A stretch of 64,000 bases of DNA, from NCBI RefSeq assembly GCF_027943725.1, contig NZ_AP025696.1, forward strand, positions 1,031,501-1,095,500. Direction: 5' to 3'. Shown here one piece after another: positions 54,564-63,103 of this stretch. The notes under the pieces were generated by a model. The model was not told where the DNA came from, made no database searches, and saw only the letters and a list, made by a program, of their open reading frames with translations. The position numbers and the translations under genes were made by a program. Numbering within the stretch: the stretch's first letter is position 1; each line of letters opens with the position of its first letter. Source of the stretch: Nitrosophilus kaiyonis (GTDB taxonomy: Bacteria > Campylobacterota > Campylobacteria > Campylobacterales > Nitratiruptoraceae).

Positions 54564-55909
54564 GAGAAGATATATGCCTTTTGATAAAAGATATCAAGAG
54601 AATCAAAAGATTTTCCCAATAAAAGATAATCTTTAAAATCGCTAAATTTATTTTCTAAAATTTCATAATTATTTTTTTGAAAATTTAACATTAAAAGATA
54701 CAATTTTTTCTCTTTTTTATCAAAAAAGACTCTATCATACTTTCTTAGTCTATTTATTAAATCATCTATATGAAGATTTTGATTGTATTTAAATTGAAAT
54801 ATAGTAAAAAATAGCCTTTTTTTTATTAATAGGTTAATAACCTCTAAAAAATCCTTTTTTTCTTTAAAATAGTTCACATTTATTTCTATCTTTTTATTAC
54901 TGTAAAAACTATTTTCAAGACTTTTTTCTAATAAAAAGATATAATCACTTAGATTATAATAGGTTGTAATATCACTACATCCATTATTTATAGCATTTAT
55001 TTTATCTTCTGTTCTTATAAACTTTTTCTCTAAAAGTAATAAAATTTGAGTATTAAGAGGACTTTCCTTTAAAAATTTACATGATTGAACATCTATATCT
55101 TCACTATGATAAATTGTAATATCTGGATTTTTTAAAAATTCTTCTAAAATTTTTAAAGGATCATTTTCTATAGTAAGATTTATAAAATTATTATTATCAA
55201 ATATGTAACTATGAAGCTTTGAAAGATACTCATCTTTTGTAAAAACTAGTATATTTTTTTTGGTAACTATTTTTTCATTCTTTTTTGTAATTAACTTAAA
55301 TCTATTTTTATCTATTTTAAAATAAAACTCATTTTCTTTCAATGGAAATAGAGAGTATTTAATAGAAATATTTTTTGAAAAATTATCAAAATTTTTAACA
55401 TCAAAATTTATATCAATGAATTGGTATAAGTTTTCCTCAATCATTTCATATAGTGGATTTTCTTTATTTAATAAAACAAATACTCTTTTTTGATATTTTT
55501 GAATTATATCTGTTAGATTTTTTATAAAAAATTCAATATCATTAAGATCCATATTCTCAAAAAATTGTGAAAATCTATGAAAAATAATATTTTTTGCACT
55601 ACTTTCTTTTATTATTTTTTCAATCTCTTCTATAAATAGCAAAAAAGAGTATTTTTCTTTTATATCTTTCCAATCTGGCTTAATTGTGAAAATATCAAGA
55701 TGATTATATAAATCTTTAAAATTATCAAAATTTTTATGTAAAATATTTATCTTCTTTATTAAAATATTTTCATATTGAGATGAAAAAATAATAGCTTTTT
55801 CATCAAAAGCATTTTTAATTAACCAGGAAGCAAAAGTGAGTTTGCCTGTACCAGAATTTCCAGATATAGCTATATATGAAGAATCATTCAATATTTTATA
55901 AAGTTCCAT
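54560..55909 (-). CDS. RecA-like ATPase / REC-like / degenerate GGDEF protein (BcsE/PelD-like c-di-GMP receptor candidate)
   Basis: 449 residues, cytosolic, first gene of the exopolysaccharide operon. Residues 1-205 look like a KaiC/RecA-type ATPase with P-loop GNSGTGK at 17-23. Residues 217-333 follow a receiver fold (ILVFTKDEYL, TQILLLLEKKF, INNGCSDI) but lack the phosphorylation Asp. Residues 350-449 resemble a GGDEF domain: Arg389-Lys-Tyr-Asp392, then five residues, then KKEKK where GGDEF would stand. So the active site is lost, but an RxxD with I-site spacing remains. BcsE has a similar domain series. The role as c-di-GMP sensor is inferred. Confidence 0.65.
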   Translation of the reverse strand: MELYKILNDSSYIAISGNSGTGKLTFASWLIKNAFDEKAIIFSSQYENILIKKINILHKNFDNFKDLYNHLDIFTIKPDWKDIKEKYSFLLFIEEIEKIIKESSAKNIIFHRFSQFFENMDLNDIEFFIKNLTDIIQKYQKRVFVLLNKENPLYEMIEENLYQFIDINFDVKNFDNFSKNISIKYSLFPLKENEFYFKIDKNRFKLITKKNEKIVTKKNILVFTKDEYLSKLHSYIFDNNNFINLTIENDPLKILEEFLKNPDITIYHSEDIDVQSCKFLKESPLNTQILLLLEKKFIRTEDKINAINNGCSDITTYYNLSDYIFLLEKSLENSFYSNKKIEINVNYFKEKKDFLEVINLLIKKRLFFTIFQFKYNQNLHIDDLINRLRKYDRVFFDKKEKKLYLLMLNFQKNNYEILENKFSDFKDYLLLGKSFDSLDIFYQKAYIFS

Positions 55910-55959
55910 AAATTGTCCTGGTTTGCATATAAATTAAATTTATATTAAATAGATAAAAT

Positions 55960-55965
55960 ATTATA
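55960..55965 (-). promoter_or_regulatory. -10 box of the exopolysaccharide operon
   Basis: The minus strand reads TATAAT about 50 bases before the first start codon, followed by an AT-rich leader and AGGA. It is the only promoter-like site upstream of the six overlapping genes. Confidence 0.5.
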
Positions 55966-55993
55966 TAAAAAAAGCTTAAATAAGAATGATAAT

Positions 55994-56638
55994 TTATTGT
56001 TTTATTGAAATAAATTTTATAGCTTCACTACATAACACAAGTCCAAAAGAACCAGTGACTCCAACAAAGCTTCCTAAATCTTTACATTTGGCCTCTTCAG
56101 GCGAAAACACAGCTAAAAAATCTCCTTTAAATCCAGCTTTTTTAAGCTCATATCTAAACTTTTTTGCAAAAGCATCTCCATATGTTTTCCAAATAGATGC
56201 ACTTTTTATAAGAGTTGGATCACACTTTTTTGCACTTCCCATAGATGAGATTAGTTTATTTGAACACTTTTTTGCAATAGCAACTTTTGCATTGATATCA
56301 TCAATAGCATCTATAACAATATCAAAAGGCTCAAAATCAAAATTTTCTACCCAATTTTGATCGATTTTTACCTCTATTGCTTTTATATTTGGATAAAGCT
56401 TTTTTAAAACTTCAACCTTTTTTTCTCCTATATGCTCACTTCCTATCTGCCTATTTTGATTTGTAATTTCATATACATCATAATCCACAATAGTAATATT
56501 TAAAACACCGCTTCTATATAAACAATCTAAACAAAAACTTCCAACTCCACCAACTCCAAGAATTAAAATTTTTGCATTTTGCAATCTTTCAAAATCTTTG
56601 CCAAACAGAGTTCTACATCTTTCAAATCTCAAATCCAC
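55994..56638 (-). CDS. tcdA: ThiF/MoeB-family E1-like enzyme, TcdA type
   Basis: Probable tRNA threonylcarbamoyladenosine dehydratase, cyclising t6A37. The nucleotide-binding GVGGVGSFCLDCLYRSG lies near residue 32, followed by VDYDVYEITNQNRQIGSEHIGEKK, the E1-like ATP site with Asn/Arg residues. DAIDDINAKVAIAKKC and the LISSMGSAKKCDPT stretch are typical of the CsdL/TcdA branch. It is 214 residues. The start is GTG 56638 or TTG 56632, both inside the end of surE. A neighbouring surE is also seen in Campylobacter. Confidence 0.85.
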   Translation of the reverse strand: MDLRFERCRTLFGKDFERLQNAKILILGVGGVGSFCLDCLYRSGVLNITIVDYDVYEITNQNRQIGSEHIGEKKVEVLKKLYPNIKAIEVKIDQNWVENFDFEPFDIVIDAIDDINAKVAIAKKCSNKLISSMGSAKKCDPTLIKSASIWKTYGDAFAKKFRYELKKAGFKGDFLAVFSPEEAKCKDLGSFVGVTGSFGLVLCSEAIKFISIKQ

Positions 56639-57420
56639 TTCCTTAACTTTTCTATCTCTTCATAAGCTGTTAAATCAGCTTTAATAGGCGTAATAGAGAC
56701 ATATCCATCTTTTATTGCTTCAAAATCACAAGATCTATCTTCACTTCTTTTCCACTCTAATGGATGAAGTCCAAGCCACCAATACTCTATCCCTCTTGGA
56801 TTTCTATGAAGATGGGCATCATTTGCATAAAGTCTATATCCAGCTTTTGTAATTCTGTATCCTTTTAAATCTTTTGGTTTTAATGGGGGTACATTAATGT
56901 TTAAAAGTCTTCTATCACTTAATGGATTTTTTTCATTTAAAAATTTTATTGCTATCTTTCTAGCAACCTCTTTAGCAAGATCATATCCTATCTCAATTTC
57001 AGTCTCTTCGCAGTTATTATTACATACCTGACTTATTGCAAAAGAAGGAATTCCATAAATCGCACCTTCCATTGCTCCTGCTACAGTTCCAGAATATGTA
57101 ATATCTTCTCCCATATTTGCGCCTCTGTTTATACCGCTGATAATCAAATCTGGTTTACTGTTTTCACTGTATAATGCATTTAAAGCAAGATACACACAAT
57201 CAGTTGGCGTTCCATCTTCAAGTTTATAAAAATTATCGTCAATTTCTACAAATCTTAAAGGCCTTGTTAATGTTAAACTATGTCCGCATGCACTCTTTTC
57301 ATTTACTGGAACAACTACTGTTACTTCAGCTAAATCTTTAACAGCATCAATCAAAGCCTTTAATCCTAAAGATTCAAATCCATCATCATTTGTTATTAAA
57401 ATTCTTTTTTTCAATCTCAA
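56629..57420 (-). CDS. surE: 5'/3'-nucleotidase SurE
   Basis: Metal-dependent nucleoside monophosphatase linked to stationary-phase survival. The 263 residues open RILITNDDGFESLGLKALI, where the Asp pair binds metal. They carry KSACGHSLTLTRPLR, GTPTDCVYLAL, SGINRGANMGEDITYSGTVA and AISQV, all SurE signatures. It overlaps tcdA by 10 bases. Confidence 0.96.
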   Translation of the reverse strand: MRLKKRILITNDDGFESLGLKALIDAVKDLAEVTVVVPVNEKSACGHSLTLTRPLRFVEIDDNFYKLEDGTPTDCVYLALNALYSENSKPDLIISGINRGANMGEDITYSGTVAGAMEGAIYGIPSFAISQVCNNNCEETEIEIGYDLAKEVARKIAIKFLNEKNPLSDRRLLNINVPPLKPKDLKGYRITKAGYRLYANDAHLHRNPRGIEYWWLGLHPLEWKRSEDRSCDFEAIKDGYVSITPIKADLTAYEEIEKLRKWI

Positions 57421-57451
57421 TCCTTAAATTTTTTTGAAATTATAACCAATT

Positions 57452-58369
57452 TCAGTTTTGCATAAGTTTTTGAATAAATGGAAGATATAAAAAAATTAGT
57501 ATTAAAAATAGAATTGATGTACTAAAAACAGCAGCTGTAACATCTTTTGGTCTACAGTTATACAAAGCAGAAAGATTTACATTAGTTACAGCAAGAGGCA
57601 TTATTGTTTCCATAAAAAGAACAGCTTTTGAAAAATTCTCAATTGGAAGAAATTTTATTATTAAAAATGAAATTATAGGAACTGTTATAAATTTTGTTAT
57701 ATTTATAAAACTTAAAAGTTTTAAATCAAGCTCTTTTATTTTTACAGAATTCAGATATATTCCAAATATCATTAGCTGAATCACAATACTTGCATAGGCT
57801 CCCATCTCAAGAGATTTTTCCAAAGAGCTATTTATTGGAATATGATAAATATTAAAAATTATTGCAAGAATTGCAAACCATAATATTGGAAGTTTTATTA
57901 TATTTAAAAGAGAGCTTTTTATATCAAACTCTCCTCTTGAATAAAAATATACTCCAAATGTATACACAATAAAAACATTAGCAAGATTTATCATAGTTGT
58001 ATAAGCAATTGAGTTTTCTCCAAAAATAGCAATACCAAGAGGAATACCAAGATTTCCAGTATTTCCTATGATTCCTGCAATAGTTGAAATTGATTTTTTC
58101 TTTTTATCTTCAAATAAAAAAGATGATAAAAAAATATTTAAAAAGATCAATGAAATTGAAATAAATATAAAGAAAATTGGAGTAAAAATCAGATCAAAAT
58201 CTATATCTTTTTTTAAAAGTCCCCAAAATGTCAAAAAAGGCTGAAGAATATAGACTGATAAAATTACAAGAGTTTTTTCATTGAGTTTTTCTTTAAAAAA
58301 TAGTTTTGAAAAAAAACCAATGACAATAAAAATATATACTGATATCAAAGATAAGGCAGTTTGCATCAT
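57452..58369 (-). CDS. AEC-family (auxin efflux carrier-like) permease
   Basis: Inner-membrane transporter with about ten helices, 305 residues. It shows the AEC pattern in SVYILQPFLTFWGLLKKDI and IIGNTGNLGIPLGIAIFGENS, and METIMPLAVTNVNLSALYNCR in the second half. The substrate is unknown; relatives move carboxylates or amino-acid-like anions. ATG overlaps the stop of the upstream oxidoreductase by 4 bases. Confidence 0.85.
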   Translation of the reverse strand: MMQTALSLISVYIFIVIGFFSKLFFKEKLNEKTLVILSVYILQPFLTFWGLLKKDIDFDLIFTPIFFIFISISLIFLNIFLSSFLFEDKKKKSISTIAGIIGNTGNLGIPLGIAIFGENSIAYTTMINLANVFIVYTFGVYFYSRGEFDIKSSLLNIIKLPILWFAILAIIFNIYHIPINSSLEKSLEMGAYASIVIQLMIFGIYLNSVKIKELDLKLLSFINITKFITVPIISFLIIKFLPIENFSKAVLFMETIMPLAVTNVNLSALYNCRPKDVTAAVFSTSILFLILIFLYLPFIQKLMQN

Positions 58370-59262
58370 TTAGGCAGTGCAACCTTTAATGTTTCAATAC
58401 TATCTTCAATAGATGCTAAGTTTCCTCTATCTCCACTTTTTAAATACTTTATGAATGCTTCTAACTCTTTTAACAAAGGCTCATCTTTTTTTATATGAAA
58501 ATCTCTAACTCTATAAGAGTTGTCTGTTTGATAATCATAAAATCCCTGCAATGTTTGTGCAATTAGGTCAGCTTCATAATAGATTTTTTCACAAGCCACT
58601 TCTACTTTTCTTCTTTTAAAAGGAGTTAGCCAGTTAGTAGTTATGCTTGCAATTATTTCATCTTCAAGCAAAAAACTTAAAACTGCATTATCTTCATAAT
58701 GGTTATGGATTTTTTGAGATTTAAATATCGATTTTTCTAAAATATTTTTTCCTGTTATATATCTAATAAGATCAATATCATGAACAGCCAAATCAGTTAG
58801 AACACCAACATCACTTATTCTTGGTGGGAATGGTCCAACTCTTGTTATTTCTATAGTATAGATTGTTCTTTTTTTTAACTCATTTTTAATATTTAATATT
58901 GCAGGATTAAATCTTTCAACATGACCTATACAGCTTTTAAGATTTTTTTTCTCTACAATTTCAAGTATCTCTTTAGCATCTTCAATTGTTGAAGCTGCAG
59001 GCTTTTCAATAAACATATCTTTATTATATTGTGCAACTTTTAAAGCGATATTTTTGTGTAAAAAAGTAGGTACTGCGATAATAACTGCATCTATATTTTC
59101 ATTTTTAAGCATTTCATCAATATCAATATAAAAAGGCTCATTATAACAGCTATTTTTTTCTATATCACATAAAGCAGTTATATTTACATTTGACATATTT
59201 TTTAATATTCTATAATGGTTTTTCCCCATTGAGCCTAAGCCAATTATTGCAATATTTACCAT
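58366..59262 (-). CDS. Gfo/Idh/MocA-family oxidoreductase
   Basis: NAD(P)-dependent sugar dehydrogenase of 298 residues. The Rossmann motif is AIIGLGSMGKNHYRIL at the N-terminus. IDAVIIAVPTFLHKNIA and DMFIEKPAASTIEDA contain the EKP catalytic Lys, and DVGVLTDLAVHDIDLIRYIT is the HDIDL signature. Together with the adjacent aminotransferase it probably modifies a nucleotide sugar (oxidation then amination) for a surface glycan. It lies in the lpxB-led operon. Confidence 0.88.
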   Translation of the reverse strand: MVNIAIIGLGSMGKNHYRILKNMSNVNITALCDIEKNSCYNEPFYIDIDEMLKNENIDAVIIAVPTFLHKNIALKVAQYNKDMFIEKPAASTIEDAKEILEIVEKKNLKSCIGHVERFNPAILNIKNELKKRTIYTIEITRVGPFPPRISDVGVLTDLAVHDIDLIRYITGKNILEKSIFKSQKIHNHYEDNAVLSFLLEDEIIASITTNWLTPFKRRKVEVACEKIYYEADLIAQTLQGFYDYQTDNSYRVRDFHIKKDEPLLKELEAFIKYLKSGDRGNLASIEDSIETLKVALPK

Positions 59263-59270
59263 ATCAATTC

Positions 59271-60365
59271 CTACAATGCTTTAATTAGAGTATTTATAAC
59301 ATAGTCTTGGTCATCTATTTTTAAAAAAGGACTCATAGGTAAAGATAAAATCTCTTGAGATATTTTTTCTGAAACTGGAAAATCACCTTTTTTATATCCT
59401 AAATATTCAAAAGCTTTTTGTAGATGTAAAGGTTTAGGATAATGAATAGCAGTTGGAATACCAGCGGTATTTAATTTATTGATAATCTCTTTTCTTCTAT
59501 CTACCCTTATTGAATATTGTGCATAAACTGATGTTCTATCCTCTTTAACATAAGGAGTAGTTACATAATCAGATAAAAATTTTGTATATCTTTGTCCAAT
59601 TTCTATTCTTTTTTCAATTTCATAAGGAAAATATTTTAATTTCACAAGCAAAATTGCAGCTTGAATTGCATCAAGTCTTGCATTTAAACCTATAATATCA
59701 TGTTCATATCTCTTTGATTGTCCATGGTTTTTAAGCATTGCTATTTTTTTTGCAATTTTTTCATCATTGGTAAAAACTGCTCCACCATCTCCATAACATC
59801 CAAGAGGTTTAGAAGGGAAAAAGCTTGTACATCCAATATGGCTTAAATTACAACTCTTTTTTCCTTTATATTCAGCACCAAAACTTTGTGCTCCATCTTC
59901 TATAACTGTTAAATTATATTTTTTTGCTATATTGTTTATCTCATCCATATCTGCAGGCTGACCATATAAGCTAACAGGAATAATTGCTTTTGTTTTATCT
60001 GTGATTTTTTCTTCTATTTTAGATGGGTCAATATTATATGTTTTTTCATCTATATCTACAAAAACCGGCTTTGCTTTTAAAAAAGCAATAACTTCTGCAG
60101 TTGCAATAAATGTAAAAGGAGTTGTTATAACCTCATCACCCTCTTTTATATCTATAGCCATTAAAGCTAAAAGCAAAGCATCTGTTCCACTGCTACAAGT
60201 TAGAGTATATTTTGCCTTTGTAAATTCAGAGAGATTTTTTTCAAGTTCACTTATTTTTGGCCCACCAATAAATGCAGCACTGTTTAAAACTTCACTTATC
60301 TCTTTATCTATTTCATTTTTATAATCTTGATATTGTGTTTTTAAATCTATAAAATCCATTTTCAT
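59271..60365 (-). CDS. DegT/DnrJ/EryC1/StrS-family sugar aminotransferase
   Basis: PLP-dependent aminotransferase that adds an amino group to a nucleotide-linked keto-sugar. The 364 residues begin MDFIDLKTQYQDYKNEID. They contain TCSSGTDALLLALMAID, VIPVSLYGQPADM, EDGAQSFGAEYKGKK and the internal aldimine Lys in SFFPSKPLGCYGDGG. KNHGQSKRYEHDIIGLNARL is also WecE/WbpE-like. It is next to the Gfo/Idh gene and 3 bases after lpxB, so it likely belongs to lipid A or glycan modification. Confidence 0.92.
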   Translation of the reverse strand: MKMDFIDLKTQYQDYKNEIDKEISEVLNSAAFIGGPKISELEKNLSEFTKAKYTLTCSSGTDALLLALMAIDIKEGDEVITTPFTFIATAEVIAFLKAKPVFVDIDEKTYNIDPSKIEEKITDKTKAIIPVSLYGQPADMDEINNIAKKYNLTVIEDGAQSFGAEYKGKKSCNLSHIGCTSFFPSKPLGCYGDGGAVFTNDEKIAKKIAMLKNHGQSKRYEHDIIGLNARLDAIQAAILLVKLKYFPYEIEKRIEIGQRYTKFLSDYVTTPYVKEDRTSVYAQYSIRVDRRKEIINKLNTAGIPTAIHYPKPLHLQKAFEYLGYKKGDFPVSEKISQEILSLPMSPFLKIDDQDYVINTLIKAL

Positions 60366-60368
60366 TTT

Positions 60369-61403
60369 TTACCCTTTGATAATTTGCGCAACTCTTTTTG
60401 CGCTTCCATGTTTTAGATATTCTCTTATTTTTAAAGAGTTTTCGAAAAACTCTTCTTTATTAAAGTTTTTATAACACTCAATTAGATTATGTGATGTTAC
60501 ACTATTTTGTATAAATTCTGGATGAATTTTTTCAATGTTTATCTCTTTTGCAAATATGTTTGCAAGGCCAACATATTCAAGATTTACAAGATTTTTTGCT
60601 ATAAAATAGTCTATCGGTTTTGCAATATAGGTTAAAGCTAAAGGGGTTCCAATAAGGGTACTCTCTAATGTTGCAGTACCACTGCATATAAATGCAAATT
60701 CTGCCTCAAACAGAGTTTTATGAGCATTATGTGAAATCTTAAAATCTTTTATATCACCATATATATTTTCAATCTCATCTTTATTAAAATGTTTTGGAAT
60801 TACAAGGATAGCTTTTTTGTCAATATTTTCTCTTACTCTTTTAAAAATTGGCATTAGTTTTTTTATCTCACTTTTTCTGCTACCTGGTAAAAATGCGATA
60901 ATATCAGATTTTGTTGGCTTTTCTTTAAAATATTTTATCTCATCTAATAAAGGATGTCCTACATACTCAATTGGAGCATTTTTTGAGTAATAATTTTTCT
61001 CAAAAGGCAAAATTGAGCAGAGTTTATCTATATTTTTTTCTAATATTTTTATTCTATTTTTTCTCCAAGCCCATGCTTGAGGGAGAATATAATAGATAAT
61101 CTCCTTATTTGGGTATCTTTTTTTTATCTTTTTTGCTAACGGAAGATTAAATCCAGATGAATCTATTAGTAAAACTTTATCTGCATATTTTGCTAAAGAC
61201 AACATCTCATTTTGCAGTTCCAAAAAAAGAGGGATTTTTTTTAGAACATCTAAAAAACCCATAATTGATAAAGATTGAAGATCAATGAGAGGATTTCCTA
61301 AAGTTTTATCAAAAATTCCAATAGGCTCAATTTTTATATGTTTTAAAATTTCTGCTAAGTGAATATTCGCAGATCTCTCAAAAGCGCTGATCAAAACTTT
61401 CAT
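60369..61403 (-). CDS. lpxB: Lipid-A-disaccharide synthase
   Basis: Joins UDP-2,3-diacylglucosamine and lipid X to form the lipid A backbone. The 344 residues open MKVLISAFERSANIHLAEIL. They include LLIDSSGFNLPLAKKIKKRY, YYILPQAWAWRKNRIKIL, YVGHPLLDEI, IAFLPGSRKSEIKKLMPIF and CSGTATLESTLIGTPLALTY, the GT19 signatures. It is slightly short compared with E. coli (382). AGGAG precedes the ATG. It heads an operon running down to tcdA. Confidence 0.95.
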   Translation of the reverse strand: MKVLISAFERSANIHLAEILKHIKIEPIGIFDKTLGNPLIDLQSLSIMGFLDVLKKIPLFLELQNEMLSLAKYADKVLLIDSSGFNLPLAKKIKKRYPNKEIIYYILPQAWAWRKNRIKILEKNIDKLCSILPFEKNYYSKNAPIEYVGHPLLDEIKYFKEKPTKSDIIAFLPGSRKSEIKKLMPIFKRVRENIDKKAILVIPKHFNKDEIENIYGDIKDFKISHNAHKTLFEAEFAFICSGTATLESTLIGTPLALTYIAKPIDYFIAKNLVNLEYVGLANIFAKEINIEKIHPEFIQNSVTSHNLIECYKNFNKEEFFENSLKIREYLKHGSAKRVAQIIKG

Positions 61404-61422
61404 TACTTCTCCTAAAAGTTGA

Positions 61423-61432
61423 TATAATTATA
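61423..61432. promoter_or_regulatory. Overlapping divergent -10 boxes for greA and lpxB
   Basis: The palindrome TATAATTATA contains TATAAT on the plus strand (61423-61428, toward greA) and on the minus strand (61427-61432, toward lpxB). The two polymerases could not bind at once, suggesting mutually exclusive use. Confidence 0.55.
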
Positions 61433-61461
61433 CTAAAAATTGTGAAATAGTTGAGTAAGTT

Positions 61462-61526
61462 GAGTGAGGTTAGTATGGAAGTGAGGAATTATCTTACTTA
61501 CCTTACTCTCCATACTAACCTCACTC
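61462..61526 (+). repeat. Long hairpin in the greA leader
   Basis: Perfect 18-bp arms (61462-61479 and 61509-61526), extended inward by a near-complementary gtgagg/ccttac segment. Words gttagtatgg and ccatactaac are shared with the type A array at 10344. No T-run follows, and the ribosome-binding site is 15 bases downstream. Confidence 0.7.
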
Positions 61527-61550
61527 ACCTAAATTAAAAAAGGAGTAGAT

Positions 61551-62039
61551 GTGCAAAAAGAGCCTATGACGGAGTTTGGATATAAAAAATTGCAAGAGGA
61601 GCTAGAAACTTTAAAAGAGGAAAGACCAAAAGTTGTTGTTGAGATTGAAAAAGCAAAAGAGCATGGAGATTTAAGAGAAAATGCTGAATATCATGCAGCA
61701 AAAGAGAGACTTGCATTTATTGATGCAAGATTGGCTGAACTTAGTGACCTTTTATCAAGAGCCCAAGTAATTGACCCTTCAAAACTCTCTCATGAAAAGG
61801 TAAGTTTTGGATCAACTGTTAAACTTCTTGATATAGAAGAGGATGAAGAGATTGAATATACAATTGTTGGAGCAACTGAAAGTAATCCTGAGCATGGATT
61901 AATATCATATCATACACCTTTAGCAAGGCAGCTTCTTGGAAAAGAAGAGGGTGATGAGATAACAGTAAAACTTCCTAAAGGTGAAATCGATTTTGAAATT
62001 TTAGAGGTCTATTATAAACCAATAAAATTTGGTGAGTAA
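61551..62039 (+). CDS. greA: Transcription elongation factor GreA
   Basis: Rescues backtracked RNA polymerase by stimulating transcript cleavage. The 162 residues comprise the N-terminal coiled-coil (EFGYKKLQEELETLKEERPK) with the tip acidic residues in HGDLRENAEYHAAKE, and the C-terminal FKBP-like domain (VKLLDIEEDEEIEYTIVGA ... ISYHTPLARQLLGKEEGD). Start is GTG with AGGAG 5 bases before it. The stop codon is inside a 9-bp stem (GGTGAGTAA with TTACTCACC, 62031-62039 and 62059-62067). Confidence 0.97.
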   Translation: MQKEPMTEFGYKKLQEELETLKEERPKVVVEIEKAKEHGDLRENAEYHAAKERLAFIDARLAELSDLLSRAQVIDPSKLSHEKVSFGSTVKLLDIEEDEEIEYTIVGATESNPEHGLISYHTPLARQLLGKEEGDEITVKLPKGEIDFEILEVYYKPIKFGE

Positions 62040-62095
62040 TATACTTACCATACTCAACTTACTCACCTGACTTAACTAAATAAAAAGGATATATT

Positions 62096-63103
62096 TTGAA
62101 AATTAAATGTGGAGTTATAGGGGCAAGTGGATATACGGGACTTGAACTTATAAAGATACTTTTAAATCATCCAAATTTTGAATTATCATATTTAGCAAGT
62201 AGTGAAGGTGGAGAAAAGATAGATGAACTTTTTCCATCTTTGAAAAATGTATTGGATATGGAAGTTAAAAAGGCCAATATTAAAGATATAGAAGAGCTTG
62301 ATTTAGTTTTTTTAGCCCTTCCACACAAAAGTGCAATGGGTTTTGCGAAAGATATTTTAGATTTAGGGATAAAAGTTGTTGATTTATCAGCAGATTATAG
62401 ATTGGATTTAAAAAATTATGAAAAATATTATTGTGAACATGAGGATAAAGAGCATTTAAAATATGCAGTTTATGGTCTTCCCGAAATCTATAGAAAAGAT
62501 ATAGAAAATTGCTTTCTTGTTGCAAATCCAGGATGCTATCCAACAGCCACGCTTTTATCAATAATTCCATTTTTACCTTTTATAGATGAAAATTTCCCAA
62601 TATTTATAGATGCAAAAAGTGGTGTGAGTGGGGCTGGCAAAAAATGTTCAAATAAAACACATTTTGTATCAATTAATGAAAATATACATGCATACAATCC
62701 AATAAAGCATAGACACTCAATTGAGATAAAAGAGAAATTATCAAAATTATCAAATAAAGAGTTTGATATAAATTTTGTTCCTCATCTTTTGCCTATAACA
62801 AGAGGAATGCTTGTTAGCTCTTTTTTAAGATTAAAAGATGATATAGATCCATATGAGGTATTAAATGATTTTTATGCAGATGAGCAATTTGTGCGTATAA
62901 AAAAAGAGCCAGTTGATATTAAAAATGTTAGCGGAACAAATTTTTGTGATATATTTGTATATAAAAATCAAAAAAATCTTTTTATATCAAGTGCAATTGA
63001 CAATCTTTTAAGAGGAGCAAGCTCCCAAGCTGTTGTCAATGCAAATATAATGTTTGGATTAGAAGAAAATATAGCAATACCAAGGATAGCATATGTACCG
63101 TAA
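62096..63103 (+). CDS. argC: N-acetyl-gamma-glutamyl-phosphate reductase
   Basis: Third step of arginine synthesis, NADPH reduction of N-acetylglutamyl phosphate. The 335 residues open GVIGASGYTGLELIKILLNH. They contain the catalytic Cys in ANPGCYPTATLLSI, KSGVSGAGKK, and HRHSIEIKEKL. Start TTG has AAAGGA upstream. The gene overlaps lpxH by 11 bases. Confidence 0.96.
   Translation: MKIKCGVIGASGYTGLELIKILLNHPNFELSYLASSEGGEKIDELFPSLKNVLDMEVKKANIKDIEELDLVFLALPHKSAMGFAKDILDLGIKVVDLSADYRLDLKNYEKYYCEHEDKEHLKYAVYGLPEIYRKDIENCFLVANPGCYPTATLLSIIPFLPFIDENFPIFIDAKSGVSGAGKKCSNKTHFVSINENIHAYNPIKHRHSIEIKEKLSKLSNKEFDINFVPHLLPITRGMLVSSFLRLKDDIDPYEVLNDFYADEQFVRIKKEPVDIKNVSGTNFCDIFVYKNQKNLFISSAIDNLLRGASSQAVVNANIMFGLEENIAIPRIAYVP

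Noticed and set aside
55910-55993. Second attachment site (repeat of the tRNA-Leu 3' end) beyond the exopolysaccharide operon
   Set aside because: No copy of the tRNA 3' sequence was found in the gap, and no integrase is present.
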